DNA from: Anaerolineae bacterium
Lineage (GTDB): Bacteria > Chloroflexota > Anaerolineae > Aggregatilineales > Phototrophicaceae
Direction of reading: 5' to 3'
Assembly (NCBI GenBank): GCA_022825675.1
Contig: JAJDWK010000046.1
Span: 124,001-188,000 of the forward strand
DNA: 64,000 nt
Shown here in pieces: positions 54,837 to 64,000 of this stretch; within the stretch, counting starts at the first letter, position 1, and every line of letters starts with the position of its first letter. The notes under the pieces were generated by a model, which was not told the DNA's origin, searched no databases, and worked only from the letters and a program-made list of their open reading frames with translations. A program made the position numbers and the translations under genes.

Positions 54837-55574
54837 CTACCGCAACGCCGCCGCCGCGACTGCCGCGCCGATGATGCCCGCCCGATTGCGCAGTTGCGCC
54901 GGCACAATTTCTGTCTCGCAATCAATGTGGCGGAAGAATTTCTTGTAGCGTTTGCTGACGCCACCGCCGATTATGAAGAGGTCGGGGCTGAGCAAAAATT
55001 CGAGATATGCCAGATGTTCCGAGATGCGCTTGCCCCATTGCTTCCAGCTATAGCCTTTTTCGATGCGCGCGCGCTCTGATGTGCGCCATTCCGCGTCTTT
55101 GCCGCGGATTTGCAAATGCCCAAATTCTGAATTAGGCAGCAAACGCCCGTCAATAAACAGTGAGCTGCCGACACCGGTGCCCAAGGTCAAGATTATGACC
55201 AGGTCCCGCCGCCCGCGGCCAGCGCCAAAACGCATCTCGGCAATGCCAGCGGCATCCGCATCGTTGAGCACCAGCGTCCGGTTGCCAGTAGCTTCTGAGA
55301 GCAAGCCGGCGGCATCAGCGCCTATCCAGGCATCATCAACATTTGCCGCCGTCATCGTCACGCCATTTTTGACGACCGCGGGAAAAGTACAGCCAATAGG
55401 GGCATTCCAACCGAAATGCGCCGAGATTTGCCCAACTACCGCCGCCACTGCCGCCGGTGTGGACGGCTGCGGCGTCGCGATGCGCAGGCGCTCGCTGCTG
55501 AATTCGCCAGCCCCGGTATCAACCAGCGCCCCTTTGATGCCCGAACCACCGATATCCACGCCGAGAATTTCCAT
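54837..55574 (-). CDS. ppgK: polyphosphate glucokinase (ROK family)
   Basis: It phosphorylates glucose using polyphosphate (and often ATP). The 245-residue protein has EILGVDIGGSGIKGALVDT, the polyphosphate-type LTLGTGVGSSLFIDGRLLPNSEFGHL and the PpgK-typical SWKQWGKRISEHLAYLEFLLSPDLFIIGGGVSKRY. The start at 55574 follows GGGCGAG and matches the family N-terminus; the frame to 55619 is an extension without homology. Glucose 6-phosphate made here can feed the nucleotide sugars used by the polysaccharide cluster. Confidence 0.94.
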   Translation of the reverse strand: MEILGVDIGGSGIKGALVDTGAGEFSSERLRIATPQPSTPAAVAAVVGQISAHFGWNAPIGCTFPAVVKNGVTMTAANVDDAWIGADAAGLLSEATGNRTLVLNDADAAGIAEMRFGAGRGRRDLVIILTLGTGVGSSLFIDGRLLPNSEFGHLQIRGKDAEWRTSERARIEKGYSWKQWGKRISEHLAYLEFLLSPDLFIIGGGVSKRYKKFFRHIDCETEIVPAQLRNRAGIIGAAVAAAALR

Positions 55575-55720
55575 CTGCTCGCCCTGTTCTATTTGCGATT
55601 GGTCGCTACATTTTAGCATACTCCAGCCTGGGCAATCGCCGTGATTGGCGCTTGACGCCAGCGGCGCTTGAAGAAATGACGAATTTGGGATTTACTATAC
55701 ATAATGAGCCACGAGGGAAA

Positions 55721-56755
55721 ATGATGCGCGTACTTGTAGTCCTGTGTTTGGCGACTCTATTGACAGCGCTTGTCCCAGCCGCAGGCGCGCAAAGCGCCTG
55801 TTCGCCCGAGGGCTGCGGCTTGCCCGCCAGCGCTATCCAGGCGCACCGCTGGCCCAATGTGCGCCCATTGCCGATTGACGAAGAAATCCTCAACGAACTC
55901 GAATACCGTCAAATCGAAGGCGCGTTTACCCTTTTCAGCGCACCGGAAGGCGAGGCTGCTCAGCAATTCATTGAAGGCTATACATTTGTCTCGGTGCAAG
56001 AAACCAGCGGCGACTGGGTACGCATTGGCGAAAACCAGTGGGTACAAGCGGAGATACTGAGTGAGCCAATCAGGCCGTCCCGTTTTGCCGGCGCTTTGCT
56101 GCCCCGCCCGGAAGCGCTGCCCTACACAGTCGCCTGGACGCTGACGCATCTGCGAGGGTCCAAGACGCCTGGCGGACCCGAAGCGGGGGATAACCCTTTC
56201 CGCTATCGCTATACGCGGGTGTATATCTACGATACTGTCGAGATTGACGGCTACAGTTGGTATCAGATTGGCGAGAGCCAGTGGGTGCATCAATTTAAGC
56301 TCGCCAAGCTGCTGCCAGTGGCACGCCCCGCCGAAGTGGATACCGAGAAATGGATAAGCATCGATTTGTATGAACAAGTCGCGATCGCCTACGAAGGGGA
56401 GCTGCCCGTCTTCGCCACTTTAATCTCTTCGGGATTAAATGAATGGGCGACAAACGAAGGCGTCTTTCACATTTATGCCCGTTTTTCCCACACGCGCATG
56501 AGCGGCAGCTACAATGAGCCCGATTTTTATTACCTGCAAGATGTGCCGTGGACGATGTATTTTGATGACCAGATTGGCTTGCACGGCGCGTATTGGCACG
56601 ATGGCTTTGGCTACCGCCGCAGTCACGGCTGCGTCAATTTGACAGTGACCGACGCCCACTGGCTCTTCAATTGGGCGAGCAGCGAATATGATTACGCCCA
56701 AGGCGACTATATTGGTCCCGCGGTCTATGTGTATTCCAGCGGCATCTATGACTAA
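55721..56755 (+). CDS. secreted L,D-transpeptidase (YkuD) with SH3b-like region
   Basis: A signal peptide (VLVVLCLATLLTALVPAAGAQ) is followed by an SH3b-like segment (YTFVSVQETSGDWVRIGENQ and a second copy, YDTVEIDGYSWYQIGESQ). The C-terminal YkuD domain has HGAYWHDGFGYRRSHGCVNL with the catalytic Cys and His. It would make 3-3 peptide crosslinks or attach proteins to peptidoglycan. Two adjacent ATGs (55721, 55724) follow GAGGGAAA. It is one of three SH3b-bearing exported proteins in the window and the only one with a complete catalytic motif. Confidence 0.93.
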   Translation: MMRVLVVLCLATLLTALVPAAGAQSACSPEGCGLPASAIQAHRWPNVRPLPIDEEILNELEYRQIEGAFTLFSAPEGEAAQQFIEGYTFVSVQETSGDWVRIGENQWVQAEILSEPIRPSRFAGALLPRPEALPYTVAWTLTHLRGSKTPGGPEAGDNPFRYRYTRVYIYDTVEIDGYSWYQIGESQWVHQFKLAKLLPVARPAEVDTEKWISIDLYEQVAIAYEGELPVFATLISSGLNEWATNEGVFHIYARFSHTRMSGSYNEPDFYYLQDVPWTMYFDDQIGLHGAYWHDGFGYRRSHGCVNLTVTDAHWLFNWASSEYDYAQGDYIGPAVYVYSSGIYD

Positions 56756-56768
56756 GGCGCGCTCCGCG

Positions 56769-57860
56769 CTACATTGGCAGCGCCGCTTCCCGCATATGAA
56801 AGCCCTCGATATAGCCCTGCGCCGCCAGCAGCTCGGCATTTAGGATGCTGCAGCCGGCGGCGCCGCGAATGGTATTGTGGGAGAGCGAGGCGAATTTGTA
56901 GCCCAGGATTGGGCATTCGCGCAGCCGACCCAGGCTCGTCATCATGCCGCGCCCGGCATTACGGTCCCGCCGCGGCTGCGGACGATCGATAGCATTAATA
57001 TATTGCAGGGGGAAGCGCGGCGCGCTGGGCAAGCTGGGAATAGGCGCTTCGGCTTGCCAAGTTTGCCAGTCTTCAAGGATATCCGCCAGCGGCGGGCTTT
57101 CCGCCAAATCCAGCGAGATATTCACCAGGTGGGCATCAACAACAGGTACGCGGGTACAGGTCGCACTGACGGTCATGTCCAGCTCGTCGATAGCATCGCC
57201 GCGGAAATCGCCCAGCATCTTTTTTGATTCGCTTTCCATTTTCTGCTCATCGCTGGGCACATAGGGGATGATATTGTCGAGAATATCCAGGGAGGCAACG
57301 CCGGGATAACCCGCGCCGCTGATGGCTTGTTCGCTGACCAGGTGCAAGCGGCGGATGCCGTATTTGACGAGCGGCTTCAAAGCCATGACCACGGGCATAA
57401 CTGTGCAATTGGAATTGGCGACCAAAGCGCCACGGCTCCAGCCGCGCTGACGCCGCTGCACATCAATCAAGCCGATATGCTCGTGATTGACTTCGGGCAG
57501 CATCAGTGGCACATCGGGCAGCATGCGGTTGGCGGAGGCGTTTGTGCAGACCACATGCCCAGCCGCCGCCAGCTCCAACTCGCGGGCGATTGCCGCTTCT
57601 TTGGGCAACGCGGAAAAGACCAGGGGCGATAGAAGCGGCGCGTCCAGCGGCAGCACCGTCATCGCCGCCACTGCTGATGGCGGGTTGCCATTCAAAAGCC
57701 AGCGCGCCGCATCGCCATAAGGCTTGCCGGCGCTGCGGCTGGAGCCGATGACTTCGCGCACCTGAAACCAGGGGTGCTCCGCGAGCAGTTGTACAAAGCG
57801 CTGACCCACGGCACCGGTCGCGCCCAGGATTGCCACATCTAGCTTGTTTATGTTTTCCAT
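56769..57860 (-). CDS. asd: aspartate-semialdehyde dehydrogenase
   Basis: It reduces aspartyl phosphate to aspartate semialdehyde for lysine, methionine and threonine. The 363-residue protein has VAILGATGAVGQRFVQLLAEHPWF, the catalytic Cys in GALVANSNCTVMPVVMALKPL, EQAISGAGYPG and CTRVPVVDAHLVNISLDL. These features match the archaeal/fungal-type Asd branch rather than the E. coli type. The start at 57860 begins the homology; the longer frame is spurious. pheA lies 17 nt upstream on the same strand. Confidence 0.95.
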   Translation of the reverse strand: MENINKLDVAILGATGAVGQRFVQLLAEHPWFQVREVIGSSRSAGKPYGDAARWLLNGNPPSAVAAMTVLPLDAPLLSPLVFSALPKEAAIARELELAAAGHVVCTNASANRMLPDVPLMLPEVNHEHIGLIDVQRRQRGWSRGALVANSNCTVMPVVMALKPLVKYGIRRLHLVSEQAISGAGYPGVASLDILDNIIPYVPSDEQKMESESKKMLGDFRGDAIDELDMTVSATCTRVPVVDAHLVNISLDLAESPPLADILEDWQTWQAEAPIPSLPSAPRFPLQYINAIDRPQPRRDRNAGRGMMTSLGRLRECPILGYKFASLSHNTIRGAAGCSILNAELLAAQGYIEGFHMREAALPM

Positions 57861-57877
57861 CCGATTACCATGCCCGT

Positions 57878-58711
57878 TTACATGCCAACTGTGCCCGAGC
57901 GCACCGCCGGGTAAGAGCCCAGCATCTTGACAAAGGAAGTCAGATGCAGCAGTTGCGTCAGCAGCTCTTGACAGCGCGGCTCTTGCCAATGTCCTTCAAA
58001 ATCCAGATAAAACAGCGGCTCCCAAGGGCGATTCCGCCGCGGGCGGGATTCCAGCTTGGTGAGGTTTAAGCCGCGCTTGGCAAACTCGCCCAGGCATTCA
58101 TACAGCGCCGCGGGACGATGGCGGGTCGCAAATACTATCGATGTCTTGTTGTAGTCCGAAGGCAGCGGGTCGCCATTGCCCATCAACAAAAAGCGCGTGA
58201 AATTGAACTGCTCGTCTTCAATTTTTGTCGCCAGCGTATCCAAGCCATAAAGCTCGCCCGCCAAAGTTGTGGCGATAACGGCGATGCCCGGCTCGGGAGA
58301 TTGCGCCAAATCCTGCGCTGCCCCCGCCGTATCGTACCAGCTGACGGGCTTGAGATTGTGCCGCTTGAGAAAGCGCTCGCACTGCAAAAGCGCCTGAGGA
58401 TGCGAGCGCACTTGCTGAATATCTTCTAAGCTGGCGCCACGTTGCGCCAACAGCGCGTGATGCACATGCAAAATGACCTCCGCCTGTATGCGCAAGTCAT
58501 GGTCGAGCAGCAGCTCATACGCGCCCGAGACCGAACCCGCCAACGCATTTTCCACCGGCAAAAGGCTGTAGTCGACGGCTTCTTCTTGCAAGGCGTCGAA
58601 GAGCTGGCTGAAATTTTGGCAGGGCACCGCTTCCACATCCTTGCCAAAATGCTGCCGGATGGCAATCTCTGAATTGGCGCCGGGAATGCCTTGATAGGCA
58701 ACTTTTTTCAT
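57878..58711 (-). CDS. pheA: prephenate dehydratase with ACT domain
   Basis: It converts prephenate to phenylpyruvate in phenylalanine synthesis. In 277 residues, KVAYQGIPGANSEIAIRQHF, LLPVENALAGSVSGAYELLL and EDEQFNFTRFLLMG (catalytic Thr-Arg-Phe) are present. The C-terminal ACT domain (ALYECLGEFAKRGLNLTKLESRP) is the phenylalanine-sensing site. There is no chorismate mutase domain. asd follows on the same strand after 17 nt, forming a small amino-acid operon. Confidence 0.96.
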   Translation of the reverse strand: MKKVAYQGIPGANSEIAIRQHFGKDVEAVPCQNFSQLFDALQEEAVDYSLLPVENALAGSVSGAYELLLDHDLRIQAEVILHVHHALLAQRGASLEDIQQVRSHPQALLQCERFLKRHNLKPVSWYDTAGAAQDLAQSPEPGIAVIATTLAGELYGLDTLATKIEDEQFNFTRFLLMGNGDPLPSDYNKTSIVFATRHRPAALYECLGEFAKRGLNLTKLESRPRRNRPWEPLFYLDFEGHWQEPRCQELLTQLLHLTSFVKMLGSYPAVRSGTVGM

Positions 58712-58865
58712 AGTTTGCCGCCCGCTTTGATACGCTCGGCGCATGATAATGAAGGCGAGCTTAATAGTGAAGTCTGGACTTTGCTCTTCAAAGCCGCTGC
58801 GACAGTTTTCGGCTAGATGCGTATACAATTGTGCAATGCCTATATGAATTTCCCGAGGACATGCC

Positions 58866-59303
58866 ATGAATCAAGAACCGCGCTTTGACCCGCTGAAAGA
58901 AGTCCAAAATTTGGGCGAGCAAATCACCAAACATATCGAGAGAGGCATCCGCAGCGTTACCAGCGGGCAAGAACAGCTCCCGGTCGATATGTACGCAGCG
59001 GAAGGCAATCTTCACATCTGCACCGCCGCTATTGACGGGCTCGTCAAAGAGAGCATCGAAATCAGCCTGGAGGCGAACGAACTGACGCTCTCGCTGCGGA
59101 CGGAGCCGGAAGCGACGCCGACAACGGCGCGTTATTTCCTGCAAGAGCGGCGCTTCGGCACGGTAACGCGCACGGTAACGCTGTCTATCCCCGTGCGCGG
59201 GCACGAAGCGCGCGCCAAGGTGGATAATGGCGGGCGCTTGCGCATTACTTTGCCGGTTGACGACAGCGCTTATGGCAACATCACAGTTACGCCTGTGGAA
59301 TAA
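58866..59303 (+). CDS. Hsp20/alpha-crystallin family small heat-shock protein
   Basis: The 145-residue chaperone has an alpha-crystallin domain: PVDMYAAEGNLHICTAAIDGL, ELTLSLRTEPEATP, RRFGTVTRTVTLSIPV and the closing GGRLRITLP (usual GVLxIxxP with Arg replacing the hydrophobic residue). It should hold unfolding proteins as an oligomer. GAGGAC precedes the ATG. No CIRCE-type inverted repeat is visible upstream. Confidence 0.92.
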   Translation: MNQEPRFDPLKEVQNLGEQITKHIERGIRSVTSGQEQLPVDMYAAEGNLHICTAAIDGLVKESIEISLEANELTLSLRTEPEATPTTARYFLQERRFGTVTRTVTLSIPVRGHEARAKVDNGGRLRITLPVDDSAYGNITVTPVE

Positions 59304-59318
59304 AGCGGGCGGCAGCGT

Positions 59319-60362
59319 CTATTGCCCGAGCTTGCTGCGGGCGGCCGCCGCCTCAAAGTCAAATTCGCGCAGCAGCGCGTCTTTGCGCTCTTCATCCAGG
59401 TAGGCAAGCTCGATAGCGCGCCGCGCCATGCTCACCAGGTCATCGACGCTCAAGCCGCAGGCTTCATGCGCCAGCACATAGTCGTCGACCAAGCTGGACT
59501 GATACAGCGCCGGCATGCCCGAGGCAAGCAGCACTTGCACTCCGCTATCGCGGAGCCGCTTAAGCGGGAAGTCCCGCGCTTGCTTAATCAGCCCCAGCCG
59601 CAGGGCGCGCTGCAAAGAGAGCAGCAGCGGGATGCCAGCTTCCTGCAATTGGCTTAGCAGCGTTTCGTCTTCGGCGATGCCCCAGGGGTCCGCCAAGCGG
59701 TCAGGCTGGAGCGCTTCCAGCGCCGCCATGACGCCTGCCCTGCCCAAGCCACTGCCCGCGTACAAGATGCTTGTGGGCAACGCTTTCTTCTGGGCGGTGG
59801 CGAAAGCGCGGTGGAACTGTCCGATAGGCTGGGCGTCTTCTTGCCCCGTCAAGCCAAGGGCGACAACATTGCCGGCGCGCCCCCTGGCGCCAGTTGCCCA
59901 GCGCGCGACATCATCGCCCGCGCGGGGTTTATCCCGCGGGATGCACAGCAGCCATGCCATGTCCACACCCCAGCCGCGCAGAGCGCGATCGCGCCCGTCA
60001 TTAAGCGCGTCCAGCAGGGTTTCGAAGTTCATGTTGGCGCTGCCGATAAAATCTGATGGTGCCAGGGCGATTTCGGCATAACGCACATTCTGCTTGGAAA
60101 GAGCAACGCCGATATCGTAGACGGCGAGGGCAAAATCTTCTGGGTACATCAGCCAGCTGCCGGCGGCGCGCGCAATTTCGTCCAGGCGCTCATATTCAGG
60201 CGCATCCAGCAAAGCCAGCCATTGCTCAAAATCCTCGCTTGCTGCCGGGATTGCATTTTGATTGGCAATCATCAACAGGCTTTCTTTGCGAAAAGCGCCC
60301 GTAAGCTGCAAGTTAAGATCCACCTTGGGGAGCGCCGCAAAAAACTCGCGAATCGTCATCAT
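59319..60362 (-). CDS. adenosine-deaminase-fold protein without metal-binding or catalytic residues
   Basis: The 347-residue protein aligns along its length with adenosine/AMP deaminases: LPKVDLNLQLTGAFRKESLL at the N-terminus, a central barrel and C-terminal LVDDYVLAHEACGLSVDDLVSMARRAIE. Every hallmark is changed. The HxH zinc pair is Asn17-Gln19. The HAGE motif reads YAGS. The GHG region reads RLADPWG. The DDP motif reads SGMP. Zinc binding and deamination are therefore improbable. It may be a regulatory or binding relative. GAGGAC lies before tandem ATGs (60362/60359). pyrG is 67 nt upstream on the same strand and may share a transcript. Confidence 0.82.
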   Translation of the reverse strand: MMTIREFFAALPKVDLNLQLTGAFRKESLLMIANQNAIPAASEDFEQWLALLDAPEYERLDEIARAAGSWLMYPEDFALAVYDIGVALSKQNVRYAEIALAPSDFIGSANMNFETLLDALNDGRDRALRGWGVDMAWLLCIPRDKPRAGDDVARWATGARGRAGNVVALGLTGQEDAQPIGQFHRAFATAQKKALPTSILYAGSGLGRAGVMAALEALQPDRLADPWGIAEDETLLSQLQEAGIPLLLSLQRALRLGLIKQARDFPLKRLRDSGVQVLLASGMPALYQSSLVDDYVLAHEACGLSVDDLVSMARRAIELAYLDEERKDALLREFDFEAAAARSKLGQ

Positions 60363-60429
60363 AATGTCCTCGTCATTGTATACGCGCCCTGGCGGGCGAG
60401 CCGCTGCCCCGCGCCGCAAGGGACAAGAA

Positions 60430-62091
<1,662 letters not shown>

Positions 62092-62196
62092 GCTTTTACT
62101 TCCAATCTACGCTCAAGTGTCATCATGCGCGGGCAGCCGCTGTACATGGCTTGCCAGCCGCTCTCAGCCTTCCCGCCTTGCAGCATGCCTATACAG

Positions 62197-62213
62197 GATA
62201 AACGGCGTTTATC
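62197..62213. promoter_or_regulatory. perfect palindrome in the pyrG-moxR gap (possible operator)
   Basis: GATAAAC (62197-62203) and GTTTATC (62207-62213) are perfect inverted repeats separated by GGC. The length and spacing fit a dimeric repressor site. It lies about 40-55 nt inside the predicted pyrG leader, or upstream of moxR. A leader hairpin is the alternative reading. Confidence 0.4.
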
Positions 62214-62257
62214 TGGCTGGAAAAGATAAATCAGCATATTGCGCTTGGCTAGGATTC

Positions 62258-62285
62258 ATTATACTTGACCTGCGGCAATCGGCAA
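62258..62285 (-). promoter_or_regulatory. predicted promoter for pyrG
   Basis: Minus strand TTGCCG (62280-62285), a 16-nt spacer and consensus TATAAT (62258-62263). The gap between pyrG and moxR (291 nt) holds this, the palindrome and a TATACT on the plus strand at 62341-62346 that may serve moxR. Confidence 0.55.
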
Positions 62286-62382
62286 GCGCCTCAATTTATG
62301 CTAAGCCAGCCGCGCCGAAACCGCTGATGCTTCGTATTCGTCTATACTTAGGCAGGTCCAATGCGCGTGCGGACAGGAATTC

Positions 62383-63381
62383 ATGAGTAAACAATTCACA
62401 AGCTCCCGGCAGCAAACCCAGCCGCAGCCGAGCGCTGTCAGCGTCCAGGACATTACTGAGCGCATCGTCAGCAGCGTCGGCAAAGTCATCATGGGCAAGC
62501 AGAACGAAATCCGCCTGACGATATTGGGCATGTTGAGCCGCGGGCATATTTTGCTGGAGGATATCCCCGGCGTCGGCAAGACGATGATGGCGAAGTCGCT
62601 GGCGCTGGCGCTGGGCTGCAGCTTCAACCGCATCCAGTTCACGCCGGATATGCTGCCGTCAGATATCACCGGGGTTTCGATCTTCAACCCCAAGACCCGC
62701 GAATTTGAATTTCGAGCGGGTCCCATTATGGCGCAGATTGTGCTGGCGGACGAGATCAACCGGGCGACGCCCAAAACACAATCGGCATTGCTGGAAGCGA
62801 TGGAAGAAGGGCAGATGACCGTTGATGGCGTCACCTACCGCCTCAGCAATCCCTTCATAATCATGGCGACTCAAAATCCTATCGAATATGAAGGCACCTT
62901 TCCCTTGCCGGAGGCGCAGCTCGATCGCTTCTTAATCCGCATTCAGATGGGTTATCCCCAGCCGCGGGACGAGCTGAAGGTGCTGGCATCGCAGCAGTAT
63001 CAGCACCCAATCCTGCAGCTCAAGCAGGTTGTGCCGCTGCCAGAGCTGTTGGCGGCGCAGCAGGCAATCCGAGATGTCTATGTGGCGAATGAAGTGCAGC
63101 AATACATAATCAATTTGATAACCGCATCGCGGCGGCACCCGGATGTATATCTCGGCAGCAGCCCGCGCGGCTCGCTGGCGCTCTTCCGCACGGCGCAGGC
63201 GCGGGCGGCGATGAGCGGGCGGGATTTTGTGCTGCCGGATGATGTGAAGGCGCTGGCGGAAGTCACGCTGGCGCATCGCATCATTGTGGGACCCGCCGCG
63301 CGCCTCAATAGCATTAATGCCCGCACCATCGTAAATGACATCCTCAAAAGCACGCCTGTGCCCGGTTCATCAGCGCGTTAG
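62383..63381 (+). CDS. MoxR-family AAA+ ATPase
   Basis: The 332-residue protein has Walker [19 protein letters not shown], Walker [25 protein letters not shown] and sensor-type [25 protein letters not shown], all hallmarks of MoxR. These ATPases act as chaperones that insert cofactors or assemble complexes, usually with DUF58/VWA proteins. A DUF58 gene starts 6 nt after its stop. AGGA lies before the ATG. Confidence 0.96.
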   Translation: MSKQFTSSRQQTQPQPSAVSVQDITERIVSSVGKVIMGKQNEIRLTILGMLSRGHILLEDIPGVGKTMMAKSLALALGCSFNRIQFTPDMLPSDITGVSIFNPKTREFEFRAGPIMAQIVLADEINRATPKTQSALLEAMEEGQMTVDGVTYRLSNPFIIMATQNPIEYEGTFPLPEAQLDRFLIRIQMGYPQPRDELKVLASQQYQHPILQLKQVVPLPELLAAQQAIRDVYVANEVQQYIINLITASRRHPDVYLGSSPRGSLALFRTAQARAAMSGRDFVLPDDVKALAEVTLAHRIIVGPAARLNSINARTIVNDILKSTPVPGSSAR

Positions 63382-63387
63382 CCGCCC

Positions 63388-64000
63388 ATGCCCGGCCGTC
63401 GTAATGCGCTATACATTTTGACGATTGTCAGCCTGTTGGTTGGGCTCTTCACGGGGCGCGCCGAACTCTTCAGCATCGCGTATCTCGTCGGCGCCCTGCT
63501 GGCGGCTTCTCTGCTGTGGACTTGGCTTTCGCTGCGGGGCATCGCCATCCGCCGCAGCACACGCGCGCGCCGCTCCCAAGTTGGGCGCGTATTCAAAGAG
63601 ACTTTCAGCCTGCGTAAAACGGGCATTTTGCCCAAGCTCTGGCTGGAAATATATGACCATTCCACCCTGCCCGGGCATAATGCCAGCCATATCGTGCCGA
63701 CAGTTTTGGGCGGGCGGGAATACAGTTGGGAAGCGCAGACCATCTGCAGCGCCCGCGGCGAATTCCAACTGGGACCGATGACGGTGCTTAGCGGCGACCC
63801 GTTTGGCCTCTTCAACGCGCCGCGGCATATCGGCCTTACCGAACGCCTGGTTGTCTATCCGCTCACGATTGAATTGGAGCAGGTCAACCTGCCGGTTGGC
63901 TTCCTTTCTGGCGGCGAAGCCCAGCGGCAGCTCACGCATCAAGTTACCACAATCGCCAGCAGCATCCGCGATTATGTGCCCGGCGACAGCATGAACCGCA
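63388..64000 (+). CDS. DUF58 domain protein, 5' part (runs off window)
   Basis: About 204 residues are visible before the window ends. Two N-terminal hydrophobic segments (ALYILTIVSLLVGLFTG, LVGALLAASLLWTWLSL) are followed by an exposed beta-rich region with RGEFQLGPMTVLSGDPFGLF, the typical DUF58 prelude. The signature segment IRDYVPGDSMNR is cut off at the last base. DUF58 proteins with MoxR ATPases form conserved pairs of poorly understood assembly function. It starts 6 nt after the moxR stop. Confidence 0.9.
   Translation, partial: MPGRRNALYILTIVSLLVGLFTGRAELFSIAYLVGALLAASLLWTWLSLRGIAIRRSTRARRSQVGRVFKETFSLRKTGILPKLWLEIYDHSTLPGHNASHIVPTVLGGREYSWEAQTICSARGEFQLGPMTVLSGDPFGLFNAPRHIGLTERLVVYPLTIELEQVNLPVGFLSGGEAQRQLTHQVTTIASSIRDYVPGDSMNR

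Noticed and set aside
58712..58865. Possible heat-shock operator before the Hsp20 gene
   Set aside because: No CIRCE (TTAGCACTC/GAGTGCTAA) or other clear inverted repeat is present.

Overview
The window is a gene-dense, GC-rich bacterial chromosome segment with no insertion sequence, prophage, CRISPR array or rRNA that I can see. The best guess for the host is a member of the Chloroflexota (Anaerolineae/Caldilineae-like). The main clue is a bacterial background (SmpB, TrmFO, LepA, acyl carrier protein, FabF/PlsX, HflX, SH3b and LysM envelope proteins) combined with an archaeal-style mevalonate route that includes isopentenyl phosphate kinase. That combination is known from Roseiflexus and relatives. 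This assignment is inference from gene content.

Layout. 1-3197: plus-strand cluster of HMG-CoA reductase (3' end only), archaeal-type HMG-CoA synthase, a thiolase-fold protein and a two-piece DUF35/OB-fold partner. It is closed by a bidirectional terminator. 3288-12201: MalK/UgpC-type ABC ATPase, CinA, then a minus-strand run of PrsW-like membrane protein, small membrane-anchored protein, trypsin-like secreted protein, TlyA and LepA. 12342-17698: peptide-type solute-binding lipoprotein and the second isoprenoid locus (UbiA-type phosphoribosyl/prenyl transferase, mevalonate kinase, isopentenyl phosphate kinase, with a divergent phosphomevalonate-type decarboxylase). 17904-27126: RseP, HEAT-repeat protein, SCP2 protein, a group of exported LysM/M23/SH3b proteins, an ErpA-type Fe-S protein and a TPR-like protein. 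27127-32074: YigZ, phytanoyl-CoA dioxygenase-like protein, tRNA-Glu(CUC), TrpS, SmpB, a membrane TPR protein and tRNA-Leu(GAG). 32224-37216: tight plsX-fabF-trmFO-hflX operon. 37221-49101: secreted beta-propeller proteins, a THUMP methyltransferase and a polysaccharide cluster (a glycosidase-like/O-antigen-ligase fusion, UDP-sugar epimerase/decarboxylase, Wzy-like protein, GtrA, GT4). 49127-64000: acpP, type 2 IPP isomerase, HemW, PP2C phosphatase, response regulator, flavin reductase, polyphosphate glucokinase, L,D-transpeptidase, Asd, PheA, Hsp20, an adenosine-deaminase-fold protein, CTP synthase, MoxR ATPase and the start of a DUF58 gene.

How it works together. The isoprenoid genes, spread over three loci, make a nearly complete pathway from acetoacetyl-CoA to IPP/DMAPP: HMGS, HMGR, MVK, phosphomevalonate decarboxylase, IPK and IDI-2. 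No phosphomevalonate kinase is visible. PlsX, FabF and AcpP serve lipid synthesis. The envelope proteins and polysaccharide cluster serve the cell surface.

The most unusual aspect is the number of proteins that keep an enzyme fold but appear to have lost catalytic or metal-binding residues. They are the thiolase (Cys to Glu, His to Asn), the cysteine-free DUF35 zinc ribbon, the trypsin-like protein (Ser to Ala), the PrsW-like protein, the CinA C-terminus, the glycosidase domain of the ligase fusion, and an adenosine-deaminase homologue lacking every recognisable metal ligand. Convergent genes are also packed extremely tightly: 12 of 13 pairs overlap or are at most 25 nt apart.
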